Source: Balanoglossus misakiensis
Lineage: Eukaryota; Hemichordata
Length of the DNA stretch: 64,000 nt
Assembly: GCA_040954595.2 (NCBI GenBank)
Contig: CM082578.2
Coordinates: forward strand, 17,050,001-17,114,000
Reading direction: 5' to 3'
A program made the translations under genes and the position numbers. Shown one piece after another: positions 25,301-38,827 of this stretch (the stretch's first letter is position 1; each line of letters starts with the position of its first letter). Under the pieces are notes generated by a model that made no database searches, had not been told where the DNA came from, and saw nothing but the letters and a program-made list of their open reading frames with translations.

Positions 25301-27764
25301 TTTCTTTTAAGATGTGTCGTGTGGTGAACTCGACCTAAATGCTGACACGTGATAAATGAGCAAATGAGAAGACAACGAATATAAAGCTCTGGATTTCAAA
25401 CATAAATTTATGGTATCTGTTATAGTTTTACAGAAAATAAAGGATACCACATACTGTGGTCCTTGGATATTAGTAATTTCCTATCAGTTATTGTGGCTCA
25501 CAGAGTCTTGATCACATTTCACGTCCGTAAGCGGTTTCATGTATTTTCGATCGATGGGAACAAGAGATTAAATTCAACATGCTATCAGGAAAACCATTAT
25601 CCTCCAGACATGTAATGTTTCACCGCGTTTGCCAAACAAGACAGCAGCATCCTGTAGTTTCATTCATGTGGAAAGAATGCCTGACACAACCTGATGTTGT
25701 TAAACTTTGTAATAAGTTTCAATTCAAGCTCTCTAGTAAAATTTATTGTCAAATGTGTATCTCCATTCTTCAATGTGTATCATTTGACATGAGCGATGGC
25801 CTTTCTGACGTATGATTCATCACGAATTAATTTAGCAGGTTTCACGCACGTCAGAAAATTTAAAGACGTGTCCACTGCAGCCTTTTTCAAACGACACAAT
25901 GAAGTATAGTATGCTTGTAAATAGTCTTGATGATATACAGGACAGATACAAGGAAACCCAGCAGAATGCTTGCAGTATGCCAACACATTCAGCACAATGC
26001 TGGAATAACAAGTGCTGTATCATATCTGCAGCACGTAATTTGTTCCATACAAACTCTGCATATTGCATGCAGGAACAAGAACATTTGAATACACGTACTA
26101 TGGCCATAGAATGTCTGTTAATAAACAGCTGGAATTTTTACGCATACATCATGAAATATTACTAAACAAAATGAAGATATTAAAACGGAAAAAATATTAC
26201 TTATGCCAAGTGATTATCCTTAAAATATAGCATTACCGAGAAATTCTACAATTTCTAGCGCCATTGTATTATTAACATACTAAATCACTCATCAACAGCT
26301 GTGTTCATATCAGGCAAACGATTTCGATATCCATCATTGTCACCCCAGAATGCTGTAGGCCAATCCCTTTATCAACCAGTATGAACATGGAAACGATTTT
26401 GCTTTTACAAATATGATAATGTAGTCTTGTCATTTCCGTGTCTTGTTAAGTCTATTCTGAGGTAAAGAATTGTGAAATCGTCGAATAATATATCATGAGT
26501 GCGAAGTCAACTCAAATCAACTCAAATTTGGTGACAAAATGATCCATTGCCAGTGTGCACGTTTGTGCCAGTGGAATATCCTAGTACAATACGATTATCA
26601 AGTTAGGCAATTGATAAGAAGATATGTCCATACACGTACAGGCAGATCACGTACATGTATATAGGGCAGCAGTGAAAGATGCTAGAAAAATAGACAAGTA
26701 AACACCCAGGGCTGGCACTGTTTCTTGCCGAACACCTTATGTGCGATCAATACTTTGCAAAATTGATTGGCTGTTAATGTGGTACATATCATAGCCATGA
26801 CATCAAGGCGAATTTGAGTACTCAATTGACTTTGCTGCTAACACCATTTAAAAAGTCACTGAGACCCTGTCGCGAAGAGTAGATCCAATTGAATTTGGGT
26901 TCTCCTACATCAAGACCTGGGATTTCAATGGATAACTCAAGAGTTTGCCACTTATAAAACGTGCTTCAGTCTTCATGGGTGCAAAAAGGTACGGCTAATG
27001 TGCCATTTAAGACACGCGCCTGCATTGATGAAAACTTGATGTGGGAATCTGTCAACACTAGTACGACCAAATAACAAATCACGGCACAAGGGGAGTCTAA
27101 TTATCATGCTTATGTTTCACGGAAATACGGCATTATTAAATGACATCGATGCATTTCACATTATCGTTCGTCATTATCCCACTGAAACAGGAAAGCAGAA
27201 AGTTGCTGTTTTATGAAAATAACTCATGCAGGGTGCCAATTCAATTCAGTTAACACTGACATTTGTCAGAGGTTAAGCCACCTCATAAAAGACTACTAGT
27301 ATCTGGGCTATGAGCCTATTAAATGGAACAGAGGTAAATCGTGTTCACACACTGATTGGGGTGTTTCTGGAACAGATCTGAACATTTCCAATATTTCCCG
27401 GACACCATGTCATGGTATATATTGGTAGAGTGTCCCGGTATATGGCAGACGATAGGATCACCAGTCTATCTGAAACATCAGATTTCTCTCCAAAGTCCCG
27501 TAAATATCCCATAAGGATATACTGGAAGAGTCAATACTTATGGACAAAACCTCACTTTGTCAGCACAAATGTCGTAGTGTATGCTTTAGTGAACGTGGAT
27601 TCTAATATTGACTGAGACAATTATAGCTACTGCTTTTATCGGCGAGATAAAGAAATTGACTTAGTTTTGGTAAGTAAGAGAGATATCATTACCATAAATT
27701 AATTTGAATAAATACATGGCAACAATATGGGAAGGGGTACGCTACAATAACAACATCAACAATA

Positions 27765-27767
<3 letters not shown>

Positions 27768-27801
<34 letters not shown>

Positions 27802-27812
27802 TAGATAGATAG
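27768..27812. repeat. GACA/GATA tetranucleotide microsatellite
   Basis: A run of GACA units flanked by GATA units on both sides, a common compound microsatellite pattern. Confidence 0.95.
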
Positions 27813-29528
27813 TGTAGCGATCAGACTACATTTCACTGTGACTGGAAACATGATATCGAGTCTATGACGTCAAATGAAGTTTGGAATCCCACCGCAACTC
27901 ATAAAGTAACTTGATTGAAATTAGGGCATAATGATGCCATGTGACCTTTACGCTCAATTGTAAGAAAAAATACGATCAATGGAGATCTTTTAATCCTCTC
28001 AGAAAATTATCCTGGGTATTGCTTAAGTTTACGAGGAGATACCATGTCCGGGTGACAATAAAGAGACGATAGGAGTCATAGAGTCTAATCCAAGAGATAA
28101 TCATATCCTCGATTAGAGGATTAATTTTTGGTTTACACTGGCGGTTGCGTATAAAGGCATGACCACATTATGTTTATAAGGTCCCGTGGGTTCACGTTCA
28201 ATAAACTTGGTACTCTTGATTATCAGATGCAGCATACCCTCTGCTTTCTATGTGCTGTCGGTTTACAGCTGGAACAAGAAGCTAATTGTTTCAATCTTTC
28301 AATTGGTGTAAGTAAACCAGGCAAACAGTTGGATATTGAATTGTCTATTACCACTAGCCCTGCTCTCACGCGACCTCATTCCATCATTCTGTCGACACTA
28401 ATGTTATTTCAAAGTAGTTCTTGGTCTTTGAACCAACTACGGAGAGAAGGGAAATTACTGCGAGTTGTGGTTCTCCGTTGTCCATTGAAGAAAGATTGCA
28501 ATGGGAATAAACAAAACTAGAATTGGAAAATAGGAAGTTTGAAGGACTTGCATTTGCACAATATATATAGTATAAAAATATAAGTTCAAGCACTCTTTAC
28601 ACACAAGCATTTCATCAAAAGCTGCTATCGTTAAGTGATTTTATTTTTCGTGGCATATTTTCCCAGGCAATACACAACTGCAATATTGTTTTATTGTATG
28701 TGATTACGAGTTCAAATCTTTAAAACCGTGTTCTTAAAATAACAACTTCTGTAAATTACTTGATATGTCGGAATAGGATTGGTATACATGCAATTTGAGA
28801 CAATCTGTCACCACGATTGTTTACGGTAACTGTACTTTACTTTGATGAAATAGACCAAATCAACCATTTTACCATGGAAAACATTCTTTACATTTGAAAC
28901 ATTGTGTATTGAGAAAGCTAATTCAAGTAAATGAGTTAGCGTTGCTATTGATAGAAAATGCCCTTGTTGAAATTAGAATGGTCATCTGTGTGGCTGTTTT
29001 AGTTGTATGTTGATGACTTTGTTAAAAGCAATCCACTACTCATTCCAAACTTTGCAATATTCACACACTCGTGAAATGGTTAGATTGGATTCATGACTCT
29101 TGCAAGTCTACCCAGGCGGAAAATTTCGCGAAATGGCTGTAATTGCATCGGATAGTGTAAATGCAGCTGAAGTAGTTTTTTGTGGGAAGTAATTCCATCA
29201 CCTGGCAGAACAAGGGAACGCTTCCCCAGCACGTCTACGAGCAACAAAAAGCATAACGTGTTTTCGCAACGTCTTTTGTGCACTGGCTCTTTAAAAAGAC
29301 CACTTGCTTGGCACTCATTAAGATCCGCTTTGGAAAAAAAAGGTTTTCCATGTATGGCAGTGAGTTTGAAAAACCATGATGATAAAACTATTGAGAAACG
29401 ACTGAGACAAAAAATGATGGTGACTAAGGCCTTTATTTTCAGACTGTTGCTAAGGATATTTTCACCGAGGAGTACTGTGCGACGCAGCATCATGTTCTTT
29501 ATCTTAGCCATCTCAGCGTGCCGTTTAT

Positions 29529-29562
29529 AAATTGAAATTGAATAAATTGAAATTGAATAAAT
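29529..29562. repeat. 15-bp tandem repeat, 2.3 copies
   Basis: The unit AAATTGAAATTGAAT occurs twice in tandem, with a partial third copy. Confidence 0.85.
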
Positions 29563-30683
29563 CGACTGAATAAGGTTAAAGTTAGACTACACTTCACAGA
29601 AAGGCATCAAATGATTAAAAATCAATATAGAGACGTGCACCACCTGAAAATTTCTGGCAAGTGTTTCCAGTTGCAATATTTACTTTAGATATTTTGTTGA
29701 TTTTGATGCTACAAATGTTTTGATGTAATGTTTCCTCCCTTTGAGACCAATATTTTTTCCAAAAGATTCTATATTTAACCCACCAGTGTGTCTGCTTGCA
29801 GGCTGCTGGTGTTTCAATGTCACTGTCCAACCAAGATGGTAGTAACTTAGTGAAGACACAGACTTGTAAGATATATTCAGCCACCAGCACTACGTGTACG
29901 CACAGCTCGTTCATTTTGATTCAGTCAGCACTCATGTTTACGACGCTGCAGTATAGGACGTACATGTACGGTACATGTAAGCGTTCGTGTGAAATCAACA
30001 GTGATGAGTTCCTGATTGAGAATGATCTGGGTACAATGTGTAGTGTAGCAAATCCTATGCGTTAATAGGTCAGTATTAACATCTCGTAATAACCAAGACT
30101 GACGTTACATGTACGTGTCTCTTGTATGTGGTTGCGAAGCTGAAGATGGACGAACCAAGGTATTGCAAGTAATGTAATCTTCAAGAGGAAAGTTTCACAG
30201 TACAGACATGTACTCTTTAAATATTCTATGTACTTTGACAAAGATGTGGATGGTCTTAAATGCATTCATGTTTCATTCACTGAGGATGTACATGTACGGT
30301 ACAATCTGTGTCTGCCCGTTTTATATCTCACAACTGACTCTATTCACCACAATTTGAGATAAGCACAATTCACATGTATTGTGGGGGCCTGTTTCTCCTC
30401 GTAGTGAATTGATTGTGTGTGGCAACTGCATAATATATATCACTGTTAACTGGCGTTGTGCAGTCACTATCTGGATTTCCAGGCAACCGTAATTTGAGGT
30501 GCACTCTGCGAAATTATTTAGATGCTTCGTGTCCACTGATGCATTTCCGCCAGACAATGTAATAAAATCAACGGGCAGTCAGGCGTCATACACTCAGTAA
30601 AATCAGTAGACTCGCTTTGATCTAAAATCATAGAAATGGAAGGTTATAGGTTAAATGTGTCGGTCCTTGTATACTGTTGGTTA

Positions 30684-30721
30684 TAATTATCGTTAGTGGG
30701 TTTAATTATCGTTAGTTGGTT
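30684..30721. repeat. 19-bp tandem duplication
   Basis: TAATTATCGTTAGTGGGTT is followed immediately by a copy with a single change (G to T). Confidence 0.85.
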
Positions 30722-33700
30722 TCCCCCACAGGTGAGTATGGGTGACACAGAAATGAAACGCAACTGAGGGAGGACAACAATGTTTTGAAGTTCAAGATCT
30801 AGCAAATGCAGAGGTAAGTTTGGCATCACTTGATGTAAAAACCAAAGTTAACATACAAACAAACCATTTATAAATAGAGAGCTGAAATGTCAGCATACTG
30901 AACATACGATCAGCTCAAGATGCAAATTTGATTGCAAGCCACACATAAATCTATATACACCTGCCATACATTATTCTCTCCCAGTAGGACATTTCTGCAA
31001 ATCCAGTGCTAAGACGCCTTAGACAATTGCTCTGCAGAAAAGAGCATCAATCAAATCTATTGAAATCAATCTGTCACTACGATACCAATAAACAGGGCAG
31101 TTTAATTCGTGTCGGTTTCGAGTGAACAGAGTGACACGGTAATAACCGAACTCCTATGGGTAAACTGGTAATACAAGCTGTAATTTTTAAACCTTAACTG
31201 GGTCTGGGAACGGGGTTGTTTTATGTTTTGGAAACAAGTGATGGCGATGCTGCAAACTCATTAATTTTGGCTGAGTAAAAAAGTAGATTCTGAATTATTC
31301 TTTCTCGAATGTCTGGGAGATGAACATCCAGGATTGAGTTCAGCAAGTACAATGATGTCCATGAGATTCCTCAATTTCATAACACATCCTGTAAATCAGT
31401 CAGAACTCAGCTTCACTTTGACAGCTCAAACGTTATCTCATGTCATCTCATCTCGTGTCATATTATGTAGCCACAATAATGTTAGTATGCCGTACTATTT
31501 TTAGCATATCTCCCTGTCGCTTTTATGTAGTCAGTCTGTGATTTTCAACTTCGAAATCAATAGCAAATTGTCCTGAAAACTGAAAGTAGTGGGTGTGCGT
31601 TTCCTTGTTGGCGTGCGAAAACGTCTTATTCTGGTTTGAAGAGAATTTCCTGGCCAGCTCTATTTCCCTCGCAGCTTGTGGTCAACCTGTCTCATGATGC
31701 ATGATCACGCAATGCTGGAGGGATGAAAACAATCAATCCACCATGCTCGATTCAATGAATGGCTTCATGGGATGCATACCCTCAAGTCGAGGTAAATGAA
31801 CTAGCCAATTTTGTGTGCTAACAATTGTATTGGGATGTTATTTTTTCAATTTGACAGTCTGCAAACCAAAAGCGATGGCTTTGATTTTAACACCGTATCT
31901 CATATCACCAACAACATTCCATTTCACCACACTCTGGTGTACATATGTTTTCTCGGCAGATTCTTCGCTTGTAGGAACATGTGCTGCACATGCTTAAGTT
32001 CTGACCAGGGAAAAATGTCTGTGTTGCTAGCTTTGAGATGAAAATGGTGAACAAGAATTGTATATCTGTCACACACTCCCCTACAGCATCAATGAGATTA
32101 CTCAGCAAAGTGATTCTTTTCGGACTGTGATTAGAAAAGTGATATTGTGCCTTTCGAAACAGTCACTTCATTTTCCTGTTCCACATGAGAAATCGCATGT
32201 GTCGTCCTTGATGGATTTTTCAGTCTTTCTTGATCTTGTCTGCATGTTTTTATCAATTATTAATCAACCGGTGTGCTTGTAAAATTTTAATTTGCCAATG
32301 ATTTTTAGGGTTATACAATGTACATGCGCAAACCTATTAATTTTATCAAGAAACACAGGGCAGGGCCAGTGAAATGCCAGAAACCCTTTCAGTCATCATT
32401 CGACGAAGGCCGCTGACAAGCATAATCTGGATGATGGCTGAAACTTTCAACACTATTTTTTTCCACACAAGAAACATAAGAAAGTGTACATCCTTTCCTT
32501 TTCCTTGTCTATGTGTGATAGCTCTTTCAATTAGTATCCCAGGCACGTGTAGAGGTTCAATTTTGGCAGCGACTTTTGGGCCATGCATATACGCATGTTG
32601 ATTTTATCATTCGACCATGGAGAAGGTCGGTGAGATGCATGAAAGCATTGACCAAAGGCCACACAATCCGGAAGCCTGTCTGAAAGTATAATGGAGAGGT
32701 GCGGCTAGACAACGCCTTGGGTGACATTGTTTAATTGTGATCAGCTTCTTGTGGCTGATCTATGAGATTTTATATTTAAAGAGCACAATTCAAAACTAAA
32801 CTTTTTTTTTAAATTTTATCGTCAATCACCATATCAAAGGTTTTTTTGTGGCATTTCAATATGCCAGGAATATGTGTATTTAGTTTTCATGTTGGTTGAT
32901 TATTTAGTTGTAAATGTCCCTTTTCTGTTTTTGTTTCCATGTCTAGAAACTGGAGTTCAGATCCCGAGGATGACCAATATTCATAATGTGTTCATAATTT
33001 AAATTCAGATCCGCAGTTAGATGAATATTGATCTTGTTTTATGAGATGAGAGGTTCAGGGAGCACCTATGAAACAATAAAAGTGGTGAACAAATGGTTTA
33101 ATATGACATGAAACTTACAGTGGGGAATTTATCATATATTTGAAAGTAAATCAATTGACAGTCGATGTTTTTGCCCAACATTTGCAATAAAAGTTGTGCT
33201 TACAAGCATGTGTGGTACAGTTGCAATTGGCAAAAATGTACGTTTTAACAGGTTTAATAATGTAACAACATAAAATCATAAAATCCTACCATATGCACTT
33301 TGTTCGTAGTATCGAAAGCTAACTGTGAGATTTAAATGAGTGTAGCCCTAAACCGTCTTTCGCCAGCTTACCGCACACCTGGACTTGTTAATACATAATT
33401 ACCACGAAAAAGGCTTCAGAGATCAGAGGCAACACGGGTATTGAAGGTCTAAACAATAAGCCTGCCTCTCGGTGAAACCCCTGAACAACTCAATACACTC
33501 TCCTCATGTTGATAACGTTTCGGATAAGTGATGGTTACACATTTGGGAGAAAGGGTTTCAAAGGCATTTTCAGCCTCAAGCAGAATGTGTATTCCCATCG
33601 CCAACAAACGTGCATTTTCTACCCATTCTCCATACTGCTGCCTTATCCTGTTGTTGTCATGCCAATGCTACCCACGTGATGTTCTCCACAGACCTTGTGG

Positions 33701-34153
33701 AGAGATGTTAAGCTGCAATGTTGGCAGCTATCAAGTTTCAGTCAGCCTTTGGAAAATAACATCATTAAGCAATAAATCCAGTAGCTGTGATGATGTGGGA
33801 TGGCATGCAAGCAGTAACAAACTGGTATTTTACGCTAATGCAGTATGACTTCTTTTTTCTTGTTTACTTGTAAATACGTTTTATTACGTTAACAAGCTGT
33901 CACTGGTAACATTTATTCCAGATGCAAACAGGCACTGTTCACACAACAGACAGTCCATGTGTACCATGTGTACTACTGTTGTATATATTCGGTGTAGAGG
34001 AATTAACCCTGTCCAGCTAAGGCAAACTGTGTCTAGTTAAGCTAAAGCTTTGGGAATATCATTTTTTCTGGAAATGGTTTTCTAAATTTGTGCAAGTTTG
34101 ATCCTAGGCGATGACCAATACAACTCAAACAAGCCATTAATGTTTAATGGTAT

Positions 34154-34163
34154 CATAAAAGGG
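34154..34163 (+). promoter_or_regulatory. candidate TATA-like element upstream of the plus-strand GPCR
   Basis: CATAAAAGGG, one base from a TATA-box consensus, lies about 105 bp before the proposed start codon at 34267. This would put transcription start near 34185-34190. It rests on sequence resemblance and spacing only. Confidence 0.25.
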
Positions 34164-34266
34164 GCACAGCGTAAATATTCTGTGGGCGTGATCTGCATAG
34201 TCAGCTTTGTCGTTTCCCGCTTTCACATGCTAATGTCCCCGTAAGTTGAAAGGTTAAATTCAGCAA

Positions 34267-34474
34267 ATGGAGACAGCGGCATCATTTATGAGCAAGTATC
34301 TCGTCTTTTCTTGGTTCTACATCCTGAGACAGTCCATATTGTCGATAGTCAATTATCAAACGGAGCGGTGTCTTCAAAGCCAAGGACTTGTCAAACGACT
34401 TCCAAGGTTTCAACTCGAAAAAACATATTGCCACAGCCTTGGTCTTCTTTTACCTACGTGTACTCTGAATACCG
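34267..34474 (+). CDS. probable first exon of the plus-strand GPCR
   Basis: An ATG at 34267 in good context (CAAATGG) opens 69 codons plus one base, ending at a consensus donor, ACCG|GTAAGT. The donor is phase 1 and matches the phase of the 7TM exon acceptor at 35202, so the joined frame is open: 426 residues in total across a 727-bp intron. The paralogous receptor on the minus strand has the same phase and a 736-bp intron. The encoded segment has a hydrophobic stretch (KYLVFSWFYILRQSILSIV) but is not a textbook signal peptide. The alternative is that this is 5' UTR and translation starts at 35237. Confidence 0.45.
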
Positions 34475-35201
34475 GTAAGTCAATTTCAATTACTAACTGT
34501 ATACGGTGTCTCAGTGGTAGCAACAGCAAAAGCCGAAACGAAACTTGCGTTTTCATCGTTGCAGTCATTGCATGTGGTTTAGACTAGGAACGGTTAAAGT
34601 CAAAGCGTTGCCTTGAATCTCATCCTAGGTTGACCATTTTTTTGTAATTTGGCAAAAATTTCACGATATATTGCGGCGCGAAGCTTATTCATCTTCCCGT
34701 GGTTAACATTTTGTGTGTAGCACTATTCCTCAAATACCTCAGATATCTTTTCACTTTACATTTTCACCTTATTAACACACAACTCATGACGCAACTGTAT
34801 CGCACAGAATATTCTCAATTGCACTTTTACAAAGTAGTGTGGGACTCGTTAAATATTCAACAGCAAATATTTGATTTAGAGACAGGGAAAAGCGAGAGTG
34901 ACCTGAACTGGCATCCAGCATATTCCATGTATTCTCCTTAATTTATGTTAGCCCTAAAGTCTTGAACATGTGCTGTGTTACGTACATCTCAAATGCCAAG
35001 AACACATCCGTCGCATCTTTCGCCCTTAAGCGTAGAACATCTTGATATTAAGTGCGTATTTAAAGACATTCATGCGCAGTAGAAAAAAAACGTTACCTTT
35101 CAGGGCGGAGAAAAACAAGACATGAAATTTGGCGTCAGGTGCTGCCTATCATAAGGAACACGTCCTTTAAACAATTGCCTCATTTTCTTTCTCCATCATA
35201 G

Positions 35202-36274
35202 GTCTTTTGCGAGCAGCTCTTTACAATAAAGAAATCATGTCGGCCAATGTGTCAGAATTAACTACCTCGTACCCAGCATTGAGCACGGCTGCGGAAGCTA
35301 ATGGCAGCGAGTGGACTTTCCAGTGTGCAGGTGCAAGCGGAACTACGTACTTCATCGGCGGGAGCGTCATTGCTGTAATCGGCCTACTGTTAAATGCGTC
35401 TTTCATCTTCGTCTTCTGCCGAGTTAAATACATGAGAACGATGACGAACGCGTACTTGGTCAACCTGGCCGTGTCTGACAGTCTACTGCTGATGTCTGTG
35501 TGCATTTATTACATGTGTACACTGGCCAGCGTGCAGGTGACAAGTCGCATGATAAATTGCATTTTGTCGTATTTACATGGCATACTGCTGCTTGTGTCGC
35601 TTTGGATGATTACCATCGTCAGCATCGAACGGTATCTCGGCATCTGTAATCCTCTGAAAGCGAGAATTTTTAACACTAAAGGCCGCGTGGCGGCACTTAT
35701 CGCGTGCACCTGGGTCCTCAGCATCATCTGTTCTGGACCGAAAATGATTCACTGTGTCATTCTGGAATCCGAAAGGGCCAACATGGCCGAAAACACAGCT
35801 GTCCTTTTCTACTTGCTCATGTTCGTGTACTCTCTGGTAACAGTCTTGTGCATGTACGTCCTCACTGTTAAGAACTTCAGAAAATCTGCGAGGAGACTGG
35901 GCAAAGAGAGACAAACTACCAGAAAGTCAGACGACGCCCAGGTATTGGCGACATGCATAGCCATAACCGTTGTATACTTCATCTGTGTGTTCCCCTCCGC
36001 CTATAGATACCTGTTATTTCTTCTGTATCGAGCCACAAATGTACACTACGGCGGCAACTTCACGATATGCATGTACGGACTTTCTCGGTGGTTTCTCCTG
36101 GTCAACTCCTCCGTCAATCCGCTGATATACACTATTACCAGCGCACGATGCCGCAAAGCATTCACGATTGCCTTCTGGTGCAAGAAGGTAGTGAAAACTA
36201 GACGCACAACCACTCTGCCTGCCTGCACGGCGTATGGTAATAGCATGACTACTCACCTGGGCACTGATTTATGA
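35202..36274 (+). CDS. class A (rhodopsin-like) peptide-type GPCR, 7TM exon
   Basis: The complete seven-helix domain is in one exon. The exon begins after a pyrimidine-rich tract and ATAG at 35201. The first in-exon ATG is 35237, giving a 345-residue protein from there; an upstream exon may add more (see 34267). Numbered from that Met: N-glycosylation sequons at N4 and N22, TM1 with LLLN, TM2 NLAVSD (D81), disulphide cysteines C108 and C173, ERY at 131-133, NPLIY at 294-298 and SARCRKAF opening helix 8. IERYLGICNPLKARIFNTKG and the TM4 start recall the ghrelin/motilin/neuromedin U/TRH receptor group, so a neuropeptide receptor is likely, but the ligand is unknown. Oddities: TM6 has CVFP instead of CWxP, TM5 lacks its proline, and an extra cysteine pair (C30, C278) probably links the N-terminus to ECL3. 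Expected at the plasma membrane. Confidence 0.93.
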
Positions 36275-38803
36275 TACATCCCCTGAATTTGCTGTTCACA
36301 TAGAAACGGGGCAAACGGGTTTTTGGTAAAGGCATTCACAAAGATTTATTTGGGATAATTTCACTACATGTCAACAAGTCTTGCCTCTAATTTTGAGTAA
36401 AATATCACTGTGTGTGTTGATGGGAAAAATATTGTTGTCAGCCCCACTGTTCTCAAGACTATCAGTTGAGCTTCACTTGCTACGTGTTTAACGCATAATT
36501 GACTCTTGGAGACCTTTGCATCTCAGACTAAAGATGCTAAATACGGTTAGGAAGAGATAAACATTCCCACTGGGTATATCGGAATGATTAGTCTCACACA
36601 TGTTTCAGTTCTCGAGGTCAGTGGTCATGAACCGCATATTAAAGAAGGGGGAAGCATTTTCTTGAGACGCGAGTTCAAAACCGCCATTTATAATATTTAG
36701 GCGAAGTTGTGTCATAAATTACATATATATGTAACACGGTATATTAATAGTATATTTTGTCACTGTAACCCATATATGTTGTCTCTGTATACTTTGTCAG
36801 TTGTAGTTAACGCATGGTACATTTAACATGTGGCATTATTCCTCGATTTTTTGCCATCATATACAGATGCTGGATATCATAACTGTACCTCAGGCTTAGT
36901 ATTAAAGTTATTCTATGAAAACGACCTACTAACTTTCCAAAACTATTCAAATTTCACTAAGTGTCAATTGTTCCTGTTGGCAAATTTCAGGCATCATGCC
37001 GTTGTGACTGGGATTATGGCGTTTCAAGTTCATCACCTTTCGCAATAAATCACCCAAAGCACACGTTTCGTTATTTCATATCAATTGAAGAGACATGGTT
37101 CCAAATTCCTAGCCAATTGAAAAATATTTATTTTACCCAGTTGTATGTGGTAGATTGGTATTAAAGCATTTCCTGGTCTGATATTAAAAAGAGTACACAA
37201 ACGGAAGCGAGCACACATTTCCGGGTAACAAAACCACGTACGCAGTTTTGTTTACTGCGGATAAACATCACGACACCTGGTGGCACTCAACTCTGCCTGA
37301 TGTGTTTTATTACTTTGCCGTATAAAGTCTGCTGCCATATTGCTGGACAAAGATGGCTTTGTGTTTGCTAATCCGCCGCGCACTGACATCCATCACACAT
37401 GGGGACGAAAAGGAGAAAGATCAACAACTTATATACAGCCTTCATTGATCTGTGGATGCCCTTTCTTATAAATATCGCAGCTGTAAAAATGAAACCTGTG
37501 TGCAGTTTGTGATGTTATAATTGAAATATGTCAAAATCGATGAAACAGGCGGTATCATGCAAGTAATATGAGGACAGAATAAATACAATATGTACAATGT
37601 TTACAATAGGTTTACTGATGATTACAGTATCCCATAATACCATTGCTCTCAAATCAATCACTCAAGAGTAGAACGTTTTGATTGTTCATAATGATCAGAT
37701 AAAGAGGCTAATCTTTCAATATTTGTGAATGGGGACATCAATATTCAGTTCGACTAAGTCTTTGTGAGGCATATTTAGACATATTGTATTTTTCCATATG
37801 CTGCAATTGCAATTAGAATGTCAGCCATGAATTCGAGAACGACCCTTTGACCTTTCAAAAACCATTCTGTCTGTTCCCATCCTAGCCATTGAAAGTTGGC
37901 TTCAATTTAATTTAAAACAAGCTTGAACGTCTATTGCAAAACTTAAGGCAACACAAGTAGTTTTCATCATCTTGTCTGGATACCACAACTTGTTCAGCAA
38001 CTCTCTAGCAAATTAAAAAAGTAACCAAGATTATCGGTTTCTCTTGTTTGGAGATTGTTTTTCAACAACGAATTGACACTCATCTCTTCTTGTTTTCATT
38101 GAGCAGGAATCGTTCTTGAGTGAACATTAAAAGTAGCATCATTGCTTTCCTGTTTACCAATGTGACGCTCTCGCAAGATAGACCTGCATAATGCTCTCAT
38201 AAAATAACAAATTGAATGTTCTGTTCGCTGCAAATAGTTCTGACCCTGCCTGCTTACCTACAGATACACACATAATATTGTCGAATTTGCCATAGAATTA
38301 ATGTTATGACTTTCAACGACGGTGTAGATAAATTAAGATAATGATCAATTTGAGATATCATAAAAACAAACCAGCCAGCACTTATTGGGTATAGGGAGTG
38401 TTCAGTCACTTCATATTGACGTCGTCTATGCTGTTGAAAATTAAACCTGTGACATTAGCGTTTTGCACATGAGCACTTTTAGTGGCCTTGTCAATTTCCC
38501 TTGTGACTGGCATTTAGCAGAGAACGATTAATTTAAATAATACTGTTTGTTTAATGTATTAAGATTTGTTTTGTGTCCAAATAAAATCTGACGAATCTGA
38601 GTTTGGCTGTATTGCATTTTATGAACCCTTTCTTAAACCATATGCTCTCCTGCAGTTTGAAACCCGTTGTTTTCCTTCAAGGACATCGCTATTTATCAAT
38701 CTCTGAAAGTAGTTTTATATTTATACACAAAAGACATTCACAACGATACCTCCAATGCCTTTCCTTGCTATAAAAAAAATCCACCTGCACCTATTCGCCT
38801 CCT

Positions 38804-38827
38804 CCCCCCCCCCCCCCCCCCCCCCCC
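38804..38827. repeat. C24 homopolymer
   Basis: Twenty-four consecutive C downstream of a CCTCCTC stretch. Its length is likely to be unstable and prone to sequencing error. Confidence 0.95.

Larger units (their letters stand above)
10906..34266. other. long intergenic region without recognisable genes
   Basis: About 23 kb between the 5' end of the transporter and the plus-strand GPCR. Open frames here are at most about 170 codons and none shows a known domain. It holds a GGT repeat (14828), a GACA/GATA microsatellite (27768), a 15-bp tandem repeat (29529), a 19-bp tandem repeat (30684) and a cluster of TACATGTA palindromes (29961-30296). Untranslated exons of either flanking gene could be hidden here. 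Confidence 0.6.

Noticed and set aside
34201-34246. Alternative donor CCCC|GTAAGT upstream of the plus-strand GPCR
   Set aside because: The phase of the small frame before it does not match the acceptor at 35202. It could only serve an untranslated exon.
34500-34570. tRNA A-box-like string TCTCAGTGGTAGCA
   Set aside because: No B box (GGTTCGANNCC) at the right distance and no cloverleaf pairing. A similar CCTCAGTGGTAGCAC at 54328 fails the same way.
35221-36256. Antisense open frames over the plus-strand GPCR
   Set aside because: Mirror images of the receptor coding frame; no independent protein features.
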